Below are positions 32,144 through 41,754 of a DNA stretch of 64,000 nt, piece after piece. The stretch covers positions 27,052,146 through 27,116,145 of the forward strand of contig CM054140.1 in assembly GCA_028751875.1 (NCBI GenBank), read 5' to 3'. Below the pieces are notes generated by a model. The model was not told where the DNA came from, made no database searches, and worked only from the letters and a program-made list of their open reading frames with translations. The DNA is from Rapana venosa (Eukaryota; Mollusca; Gastropoda; Neogastropoda; Muricidae). A program made the position numbers and the translations under genes. The stretch's first letter is position 1; each line of letters opens with the position of its first letter.

Positions 32144-35100
32144 TGTGTGTGAGTGTGTGTGTGTGTGTGTGTTTAGGGGAGTGGAGATGGGGAGGGGGTG
32201 GCTTTCAATGCTGAAAATTTCTGTAAAAAGTATCAGTTTTATTTAGGAATATGTTTCATATAAAAAAATTTTCATATTTTCAGTTTCTTATTTTTGACCA
32301 GTAAATGTAATGTCCATACTGATAAGTCTGTGTCTGTTCGATCCATTTATTTACAAAGGTCATTTTCATTTGTGATTGTAGATTTGCGCAAGAATGAACT
32401 GGAGGTGTGTGAGTGACAGTGGTGTGGAACGGGCGGGTGATGGTGTTTGACTGTAATTTTAGTATGGTCTCTTTTTGTCTCTTTTAAGCTGTACATGGAT
32501 GTTGCGTGATGGATGATTGTATTGGGAGATTTATAATGAATGTTAAGATCAATTCTTAATGTTGTAGTTTGTAAAGTCATTCCCATGAAATGAGCTCTGA
32601 GCGTTATTAATTTTAATGAAAGGCACAAAGCAGAGTGTTCTTATAATAACTTAGCAGACTCATTATCATCATTATTATAGTACCACTTTAAGTCACGGGA
32701 GATTTCTCTGCGTGAAATTCAGGCTGCTCTTCCCAGGGAGAGTGCATCGCTACAAGAGCAGCGCCACCTTTTTTTTTTTTTCCTGTCTGTATGTGTATTT
32801 GTTTTCCTATCAGAGTGGCTATTTTCAACAGAATCTTGCCAGGGACAACTCTTCTTATTGCCATAGGTTCTTTTACATGCACTGAATGGGTGTTACACAA
32901 AGGATCTTGGTTTTTTTGTCTCATCAAAAATACTTTTACCCACACCACCACTCATGGTCTAGCAGATGGAAGGGACGTTTTGGGCACAAACAGGGATCGA
33001 GTCCAGACTTCTCGCATTCTGGGCAGGTGCATTACCTGTAGACCACTGATCTGCTCAGCTCTGGTGTGAGAGTGACCACATACTGTATAGACTGGTGTTT
33101 TTCTACAGAGTGTGTATTAGTTAAATTTTTTTTCTTTCAGTGTCTTCATTTGTAGATGTAGTTATTGATATGTCTTCCTTTTGCTTTGCAGCTTATCTTT
33201 CTTCATGGCCTAGGAGACACAGGGTGAGTGTGTGATCCGTGTCAGTTGGTGTTGAATGCTTGGATTCATGTCAGGCTCATGTCATGTCAAAATTGAAGAA
33301 TCTGTATACTTGCTGCCTCATCCAGTTTGATCTTGTGAAGGACACTTCATAATTTAACCCTTTCATTTTATGTAAAAGTAAACCTTTTCCTTATGCTGCT
33401 ACTCCAGTTACAGAGTTTCATCTGCAGTGGTTTATTTTTGTTACTTGCACGCACAAATATACATACAGATATGCACACACACACACACATTTGCATTATG
33501 TATGTACACATGCATACACACACATGAACGCACTAAAACACACATGTATGCATGCATGCACGTACATACACTCACTCTCACTTACACACTCACACACACA
33601 CATACATACACACACATCACTCAACATACATTATTCATGTATGTAGCATAGCATACACACACACACACACTACAAGGGAGACAGACAGAGGCATTATTCA
33701 TAGACTCAGTTGCGCTGTGCTGTGCTGGGTAAATGCTTCTTCCTTGAATATATTGTTTGTATTGTTTCGTGGGTTTTTTCTACAAGAACTGAAGAGTGTA
33801 TACATATCACATATGCATACATATACTTTTTTCAGACATGGCTGGTCAGACGGATTTGCGATGCTGAAATTTCAGCATATAAAATGTATTTGCCCTCATG
33901 CGTGAGTTTGCTTGCTTTAGATCTCTGTCTGTCTCTCTCACTGTCTCTCTCTGTCTCTGTCTGTCTTTCTGTGCTTTGTTTCTGTCTGTCTGTCTGTCTC
34001 CCTCTCTCCCTCTCTCATTTTGAAAAGGCTTTGGATATGTTCAGTATAAATTTATGTTATGTACTTCAAAAAATGAAGGGAAATTATGTAAAATTATATA
34101 ACTGTATATAAAGTATGTACATACAACAATATTAAGAGAAGGGTATGGTGTGGATCAAAATGGTAAAATTATATCAGGTGTATGCACGGAGTAAAACAGG
34201 GCTATTTAGCAGCAAGGGGAAAGTGGACACGCAATAATGCTGAAATGCCTGTTGTGAATGCATATGGGTATTCAGGTACTTTGTTTACTCTGAAATTGAG
34301 TTTCACTTCATGTTATGACCTTGGCAGTTGGGCAAAATATGCTGTAATGTATATTTTTTGAAAACCTTCTGCTTTGAAAAAGAGCAGTCCAGAAATTCTT
34401 TGAATTATTTGATTCACAAATGCAGTCTGTTGCTTTGTATTTGGTAGAAGTGTGGTGGTTGAATAACATAGCAAAGCAGTGTAAAAATGTGCATTTGTTT
34501 GCTCTCAAGAAAGCTTTAGGAGGCAAAATGCAAACATCCTATGAGCTTGTATACATAAAACATTAACAGATACCATTTTATATAAATTCTGTAATATGTT
34601 GTGTTTGTTATTGGTTAGAACTGGTATTTATGGATGAGACAAGATGGTCAAGAAAATGTTATAGATAATTTTATTTGATTTTGATATTAATGACAAAGAG
34701 ACCGGGTTTCAAGTGTCCATTGCACATAAATATCAACGTGGGATTGGATAGGCATGGGTTACCAAAGTGTTTGAATTGTCAAACACAAAACAGTCTCTAT
34801 CAAAATTTAAAAACAGGCAAAATCAAAGTAGATTGCAGGAATGGGACTTTCACATTAGGAACACTCATAGAGTTGTTGTTGTTGTTTTTTTTTTGTTTAT
34901 TGGCTAGAGCTTCGAGGTGGTGTGATTTTTGCATAATATGTGACCATTATTTACCACCGTTTAGGTAGCCGCATTCCGACTTTGGGCATAACTTCTAGTT
35001 TGATGTAGACAGAACAGTTTACATGGTATGTGATGCTGATACTTATTTAATTAAAAATGGAGCTAGGTAGACATGTAAAATTCACTATGACTAGGTATGG

Positions 35101-38100
35101 ATGGGGTGTTTTGGAAATCCCAATACATCAAAGCCATTGCATAAAGCATTCTTCTTTCAGTCTTAGTTGTTCTGTCTGAAAAAGTGGAAGTGAAGGTGAG
35201 GTTCACTGTGCTGTGTATGGTCCTATTCTGGCTAACTTGTGACATGATAAAATACAGTTGAAAGTTCATAAGCATCCTAGTCTATCTTAATTAAGTTTGC
35301 CTCCCCAAAGTTGGAATGTGGCTACCTTCATGAGGGGCACAAAGGATTGCATACGCAAAATAGCACCATTGGTTAACCTCAGAGTTCTAGCCGAGGAATG
35401 GAGGTAAACAATTTTAGTTTGATAATAGTATTGAAAAGAAAAACTGATGTGAGAAATGTGTTAGTTCATTTACACAAGGCACTTTAATTAAATACAATCT
35501 GTGATCATAATTTCACTTCATAATCTGCATTCTTTATTGTTACCATTATTGACTGGTTGGCCTTATTATTATTATTTTTCATGCCTATTTAGTCACTTAC
35601 AAGTGTGGAAAACACATCAGGTGGTTTTCTTTCTCACAGGCCAGTCCAACGAGTGACACTGAATGCAGGGATGAGGATGCCATCATGGTAAGTTGTCTTT
35701 TTCTCTGGTGTTTGACACTTTGTCATTAACCATTCTTTGTAGTTTTTAGGGCATTTCCATTCTTTGGGAATTCTTGTTAAAGGGACATGGTGATAAAAAT
35801 CTTGTTGAAAACCTTGAAGGCTTTTCCTTACAAAAAAGTGTTTATCTTCCCCCCCACCCCCCCCCCCACTCACTCCACACCCTCTGTTCCTCTGCTAGAG
35901 CTCCGAGATTCACCAATGGTGAGATTTTTGCTCATGCGACAGTTTTTGCCCACCTCACTAAGGTAGCCACATTCTGGCTTTGGGGATGATGTCTAAACAC
36001 AACTCCTGTGTACACACATTTAAAAATATATATATATATATATTCTTGTCAAATCCATTCTTACTGGCACAAATGGCCTACTCTTCCAAAAAGGCAGAAC
36101 GAGTTTAACACATGCGCAAGATGTTCTGTGTTTGTTCACACATGGGAACTTGGTTTATGGTCTTATCCAAAGGACTGAGGGGGGAGTGGAGCCAGTACTG
36201 ATTTTATTTCAGGGGGAAAAAATCCCCTTGAACAAGTATTTCAGTATCAGTTCAAATCCATGCTCAATGCAGGGCCGTCAAATCATGAGGGCCTCACTGT
36301 AACTGCTAGGTCGTCTCCCATCCCCCCACCTCCTTATGTGCATATATTTAACTGTGGTGGCTGAAGTGACAAATAGGTTTCAACATGGGTTAGGATGTGG
36401 AAGTAAGGGAATCTCAGTAATCCTCTCACTGTGCTCAAACTCGATTCAAACAGTTGTGCAGCTGTAACCAACACATCTTTTGGGGGAGGGGAGGGAGTAA
36501 TGAAAAATAAGGCAGCATAGTTAAATTGATATTGTATGCATTAAGAGCACTTGTCAACTGAGGGTTTTGTAAGGAACCCAAAAAAAAATATTGCTTTTTA
36601 TTACCTAAATACTGCTGTATAATATGGATTGAGTCCATGAAATTTTAAGTTTTTATTTTCTGAAGCCTAACATGTGTCAAAATGTCTGTGAATCTTGTTA
36701 GGCTAACTGGGTATTCGTACAGGTTTGTTTTAGTTATTATTGTTCATACATGTTTGTTGTAGTTGTGATTGCTCATATATGTTTGTTGTATTTGTGATTT
36801 GTTCATACATGGTTTTTTGCAGTTGTGATTGTTCATACATGGTTCTTGTAGTTGTGATATTTTTCAGGTTTGACATCAAAGGCCTTGATTCCAGCAGTCC
36901 ACAGGATGAAGAGGGCATTAAGGCCGCATCAAAGACATGTATGTGAAGACTTTTGCCTGTAGTTAGTATTCTTTTGCTTCATACGCAGGCTTTCAACTCT
37001 TGCAAGCATCCCCACCCCCAGTCTAAGCACATACGTTCATAAGATACCCATGTATGCTAGCTTGGGGACATCATTTTGTTTATGGCAGTTTTCAGTTTGT
37101 TTGATTTTTTTTGGCTCCCCCCTCCCCCACCAACTGTATTAAGAAGTTAGTCAAACTCTGTTCTAAAATTTGGAAATAAGGCAGATGAATGGATGTGGAA
37201 GGCGAAAACAGGAGCTTGAGATCAGAAGAGAACATGACAGGAAAGAGAACTGTTACCGTGTAACAGCAAGCTTAACAGTGTCAGTAACAAGAGGGACTTA
37301 AGTTTCACAATCTGCAGTGTTCCACCATGTGACTTCACATTAAAGATTCTTGTTTCTTTCTGTTAAAATCTCTCGTACATCGCACTGTGATTTGATGTCT
37401 GTTATCATAGTAACTATTGTGGTTAATTTCATTCTTAGGTATTCACTGGCTTATTAAAAAAAAAAAAAAGCTACATATTAAATGGTGTATTTGATACCCA
37501 GCAGTGGTAAAGTAGATGTATAAATGTTTTACAAGTGGTTCTTTACACAGGAGTCTTTAAAAGTGGATGCAGAAAAGTATGGGTTGATTTTTTTTGTCAT
37601 TGAGCAGGAGAACAGACTCAGGCTAATAAACACTGGTACATGCTGATTTTGCAGTGCAGGAACTGATGGACGCTGAAGTGAGAAACGGCATTCCCAGCAA
37701 TCGCATCTTTATCGGGGGGTTTTCCCAGGGTGGGGCGGTGGCTCTGTACACGGCCTTTTCTGTGAACAAACCTGTGGGAGGGGTGGTGGGCCTCAGCACC
37801 TGGCTGCCTCTCCACAAAGCGCTGGCTGACGACAAGGTGAGACACTGGAGCTTTGTGTTTTAACAGTAGAGTCCAGAATTAATGTGCTGATTTTATATGA
37901 GGTTAGAATACTTATCATGTCAGAAAATGTGCTCTCTAGATCTACCCTGTTGCTGTACAGGCCAAATCAGACCAGAAGCTTTCATAGGATGCCTTCATGC
38001 CAATATTTTGCATAACAAATTCTAGCTTCTGTGGTAGCCTTATCTAAGCACTGCATTTTGGCATAATGATTTAACACCATAAAAACTACAAGAAAAAGGG

Positions 38101-40683
38101 GGATTGGGTTAGGAGGAACTCTCTATTATAAAGGGTAAGTACCACTACACTAGCCACACGAATTCAGGGAAAATTTTAATTTTGGGTGTCAAAATGATGT
38201 ATCATAATATACAAGAGCAGAATGTCAAGATCAAAGGAGGGTTTAGCCTGGGAAGAATTTGAAGTTGGAGGGGGTGTGCAGACATTGATAACTTGTTTAC
38301 CACAAAGTAGATCAATACCCATTGAGCCTTTCACTCTTGCCATGCTAAATGAGGAAACAAGTAGGAATGGCTTCTCAGAAAAGTTTATTTTTTAAATATA
38401 TATGTAAATAGTTTTTACTGATATTGGAATTTACTTTTATTTATATGTAAAATGTGTTTTTGACCTGATTACCACCAGTTTTACAGAAGAAAACCCAGTG
38501 TAATAGAAATAAGAAGTGAAACAAGTTGGTTTTGTGATTTGCTGTATGAATGCAAGTTGTACTAGAAGGAAAAATCATGATGGAGCAAGCAGCTCTAGGA
38601 GCAGACTAAGTGCTGTTCATACCTGTATTTATTGTGCATGCAGTTGTGCTAATAATGCCCCAAGGTTGGCCCAGGCCAAAAGCTGTGTCAGTTATTTTTG
38701 ATGTCAGCTAATTGCCAAGGCCTACATTAAAACGTTGTTATGTTGTAAAATGTGTTGAGATTGCCTTCAGCCATGACAAGCTCTTAACATAACAACCCGC
38801 ACTCTGCTTTGTAAAAGGAGAAAAAAAATCCTCTGAAGTCAGAGTATGGCTGCCTATAGGGCGAGGTGCTTGAAAAAGAGTCATACACGCAAACTTCTCA
38901 TCCAGTGTGTACTTCCTATCTCACAGAGATTCCCAGGTGGGATGAGTGAGTCAGGGTGCATGTTCTGGGTGACCCCCAGGGTGTAAAGCTGGGGAACGCA
39001 CAACAACAACAATGCCCCAAGAGTTCTGTATGGTCTGTTACAGTTGTTGATTTTAGACATGTTTTTTGTTATGTGAATTAAACATGTATTCTTAACATCA
39101 TTGAATAAACTTAGTACAACAAAAAAGGAACACTCCATCATGTTGTAAGAGATGTATAAAGTATTTTTCAAAAACAGATAGCCAAAGCCGTTTTAGTGTT
39201 GTGTGTGGTGGGGGGGGGGGGGGGGGGGTAAACCAATGACATCATTCCCTCTGCGCAGGTGGCCAAGTATAACAAGGATGTGCCAGTTCTGCAATGCCAT
39301 GGGACCCATGACCCGCTGGTGCAGTTTTCCTGGGGACAGCAGACCAGTCATCTGCTCAAGAGTTTTAACTCCAACACGCAGTTCAAAAGCTATGAGGGAA
39401 TGATGCACAGTTCGTGTCAGGAGGTGCGTTGTAGCCTTCTTCACTTGCTGTGTTGGGATTTTTGTTGTTGTTTGTTTTGGTTGGTTAGTTGGTTGGTGGT
39501 GTTATTTTGTTTCAGGGTTTGTTGTTTATTTTGGGTTTTTTGTTTTGTTTTGGTGGGTTTTGTGGAGGGGGGGGGGGGGGGGGCATTGGAGGGGTGTTTT
39601 AGCCTAGCACATATGGCTTGTTAGGTGAAGTTTTGTTGTTGGGTTTTTTTTGAGCATTTTGGTCTCTAAATTTGTTATGTAAACTCAAGTAAGTTTTGAA
39701 TAACAAAAAAACTTTTTAAAAATTTTTTCTCACTGTATTCACTACATCTATTGTGTAGCTGAGCATCTCATAATCATTAAAGTAGTGAAACAGCTCTTTA
39801 GTCACGTCCACTTTTCCCTTGCAGCATACCCCTCTCACTAGCAAACTCTGGATCTTTTCAGACATGTGGTTCTGTCATTTCTTGCACTCTTAGCTAAGTT
39901 TTTTTAGGACATCATTGATAAGACAATAAGAAGACCATGACAAGCACCTGAGCTGTTTATGTCGTATTTTGAACTAGGAGTTCATTTATGAAAAACTTCT
40001 TTTTTTTGGGGGGGGTGGGGGGTTTGTTCCTTGGTCAGAGCTCTAAGGTTTACCAATGGCGAGATTTTACATATGCGACTGTTTGCCCAACGTTGAGGTA
40101 GCCAGCTGCATTCTGATTTTGGGGATGGTGTCTGTCTAAACACAACACCAGTGTGTATATGCTTTTAAAATTGTGTCATCTGTTCCTACCAGCATGCTGT
40201 GATCTACTCTCTCAAAAGGTGGAACTGGTCATAATGTGTGTGCAAGATGTTTTGCATGCAGTTGTACATGGGAGCTCAGTGTATTGTCTCGTCTGAAGAA
40301 CTCTTGGAGGGAGTGGAGTCAAAATTAATGAGTAATGTGACTAACAATGAGAATGTAAGGTTTTCAACAACAGGGACTATCTGTTAGATATGATCAAATA
40401 TGTGCATATTTTGTTCCAGAAGAGCGAGAGCATAGACAAATTACATACATCTAAGAATCTACATCTATTAGGAAATGTTGTATACGTTTATGTTTGGTGT
40501 CAAATAAATCTTGTTCTGACCTAATGGCAATAAAGTTTTCTGATTCTGATTCACACACACACACACACACACACAGAAGTGTTGTTGTTTTTTCTGCATT
40601 GAAGTGAAGAGTGTGCTGTGTTTGCATTGTTACAGGAAATGAAGGATGTTAAAACATTCCTGGAGCAACACACAGCATCTTGA
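31229..40683 (+). CDS. LYPLA1-like: Acyl-protein thioesterase / lysophospholipase, complete, eight coding exons
   Basis: Alpha/beta-hydrolase that removes palmitate from S-acylated proteins and can hydrolyse lysophospholipids; cytosolic. Exons: 31229-31276, 33192-33223, 33836-33901, 35640-35687, 36868-36938, 37655-37836, 39259-39423, 40636-40683 (TGA). All are GT..AG, all phases fit, giving 219 residues (human APT1 has 230). Landmarks: LIFLHGLGDTGHGW at 17-30 (oxyanion loop), CICPHAPV, MPSWFDI, then GGFSQGG with nucleophile Ser112, THDPLV with Asp167, and GMMHSSC with His199. ATG 31229 is chosen because it is the first ATG in the family frame close to the conserved core. Family members often start MCG, with a palmitoylated Cys2; this one starts MSAP and has no such Cys. 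A related gene follows in tandem at 50454. Confidence 0.95.
31460..32640 (+). other. Thioesterase intron 1: no gene seen, A/T-rich
   Basis: Holds a small direct repeat (GATAAGAATAATAAGATATA, two to three units at 31990-32060) and (GT)n at 32106-32172. Nothing else recognised. Confidence 0.6.
32690..33068 (-). repeat. SINE-D, full length
   Basis: Antisense tRNA-headed SINE. Reverse-complemented, the head (33068 downward) reads GCAGATCAGTGGTCTACAGG (A-box-like) and GGACTCGATCCCTG (B-box-like). The body includes ATCCTTTGTGTAACACCCAT and GTGGCGCTGCTCTTGTAGCG. The end, CACTTTAAGTCACGGGAG on the + strand, is shared with 55310-55475. This copy does not have the LINE-like tail. Confidence 0.8.
33470..33680. 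repeat. (CA)n/(CATA)n tracts
   Basis: Several short CA and CATACA runs in thioesterase intron 2. Confidence 0.9.
34895..35000 (-). repeat. SINE-A, type-1 tail fragment
   Basis: Antisense: TTGGCTAGAGCTTCGAGG, TTTAGGTAGCCGCATTCCGA. In thioesterase intron 3. Confidence 0.75.
35303..35405 (+). repeat. SINE-A, type-1 tail fragment
   Basis: AAAGTTGGAATGTGGCTACC, CACCATTGGTTAACCTC, TCTAGCCGAGGAATGG. About 400 nt from the copy at 34895, in opposite orientation. Confidence 0.8.
35883..36325 (-). repeat. SINE-A type 1, near full length
   Basis: Antisense tail (GCTAGAGCTCCGAGATTCAC, CACTAAGGTAGCCACATTCT), body (GGCCTACTCTTCCAAAAAGG, ATGCGCAAGATGTTCTGTGT) and degraded tRNA-like head (CGTCAAATCATGAGGGCCTC, ACTGCTAGGTCGTC). 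In thioesterase intron 4. Confidence 0.85.
38657..39013 (+). repeat. Repeat family C, full copy
   Basis: CCCCAAGGTTGGCCCAGGCC to AGCTGGGGAACGCACAAC with an (ACA)n tail; same layout as 5940-6308. In thioesterase intron 6. Confidence 0.8.
39200..39228. repeat. Poly-G run beside thioesterase exon 7
   Basis: A G run of about 18 at 39210-39227, ending 31 nt before the exon start at 39259. Another G/T tract with poly-G follows the exon at 39455-39583. Confidence 0.9.
40012..40320 (-). repeat. SINE-A type 1, 5'-truncated
   Basis: Antisense: TTGGTCAGAGCTCTAAGG, CGAGATTTTACATATGCGAC, then body to GTCTCGTCTGAAGAACTC. The tRNA-like head is missing. Confidence 0.8.
40420..40575 (+). repeat. Retroposon 3' end with (TTCTGA)n tail, then (CA)n
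   Basis: CAATAAAGTTTTCTGATTCT and GATTC then (CA)n. The AATAAAGTnTTCT ending with a short tandem tail also occurs at 59812-59835. Typical of LINE/SINE 3' ends. Confidence 0.55.
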
Positions 40684-41010
40684 AATGTGTCATGGGAGAC
40701 AACTGTGACTGGACTGGGTGTGGCTACAGCCTTTCTTTTTTCTTTGTTTTTTCTTTTTTTTTTCAAACTTGAATATACATGGAAATCTGTTTCTTTGATG
40801 ATACTTTGTGAATTTTTCAAATATGTGTGTGTTGTGCATGAGTGTATGTGCTAATGTGTGTGTGTTTGGGCACACATGAGAGAGAGAGAGAGAAAAAAAA
40901 GCTTTCTCTTCAGAGTAGTGTCATTCTCTCCAGCTATCAGCCAGTCTTCTCAGCCAACCTGCATCAAGCCATTAAAGAAAGAAAGTGTTCATGTTGTTTC
41001 TGATTAAAAT
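40684..41010 (+). terminator. Thioesterase 3' UTR with candidate poly(A) signals
   Basis: Non-coding after the stop at 40683. ATTAAA hexamers lie at 40971-40976 and 41003-41008. Placement of the cleavage site is inference. Confidence 0.4.
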
Positions 41011-41128
41011 ACACAGTCATGACTTCTTCTTCTCCTGCTTCTTCTCCTTCTCACCATATTCTTAAGCTCTTGGCGGTGGAAATCTTTCTCCTCTTCCCTG
41101 ATCTCTTCTCTGTGTCTCTTGGTTGAAC

Positions 41129-41131
<3 letters not shown>

Positions 41132-41183
<52 letters not shown>
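41132..41183. repeat. (CT)n microsatellite
   Basis: About 25 CT units. The Arg/Glu-rich - strand frame across it is an artefact. Confidence 0.96.
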
Positions 41184-41185
<2 letters not shown>

Positions 41186-41429
41186 TCTCTACCTCCCTCC
41201 ACGCAGTCTTTCCATCTGACCCTTGGTCTTCCTTTCCCTCATGAATTTTATTCGAAAAAGCAAAATAACATACTGACAAAATCATAGATAAAATTACTCT
41301 CTTTTTGTGTGCACATTATGTTACGTCTTATTAAAATACGAGGTGATGAAGTTTATTCTCAAACAAATATGCAACAAAACTGTAGGCAGAAAAAAGAAAC
41401 TTTTGGCTTCATGCTCTGGATTTGTTGTC

Positions 41430-41690
41430 GCACATTCTCCAGCTTAAGCACTCTGGGGGTCACCCAGACTATGTTCTCCGATTCGCTCATCCCACCTGGG
41501 AATCACTGTGAGGCAAGTACATACTAGGTGAGAAGTTTGCGTGTGCGACTGTTTTCAAGTATTCCACCATACAAGCCGCTGTGCACAGACTTCTAGGGAT
41601 GTTTTTGCTCCTTTACAGGAGAGTGTGGGTTATGCAAAGAGTTACCCATGGCTGAAGACAATCTCAAATCAATTTTTTTTTTGTTCCTAA
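41430..41690 (-). repeat. Repeat family C, partial
   Basis: Antisense: CAGCTTAAGCACTCTGGGGG, CATCCCACCTGGGAATCACT, then CTTTACAGGAGAGTGTGGGT and GGCTGAAGACAATCTCAA. Confidence 0.75.
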
Positions 41691-41725
41691 GCTAGAGCTT
41701 CAAGGTTTATCAATGGTAAAACTCA
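41685..41725 (-). repeat. SINE-A tail stub at the LINE 5' edge
   Basis: TTCCTAAGCTAGAGCTTCAA and GGTTTATCAATGGT: the first 40 nt of an antisense type-1 tail, cut off shortly before LINE coding begins. Confidence 0.55.
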
Positions 41726-41754
41726 ATACAATTCATAGCAAAACAATATTATGA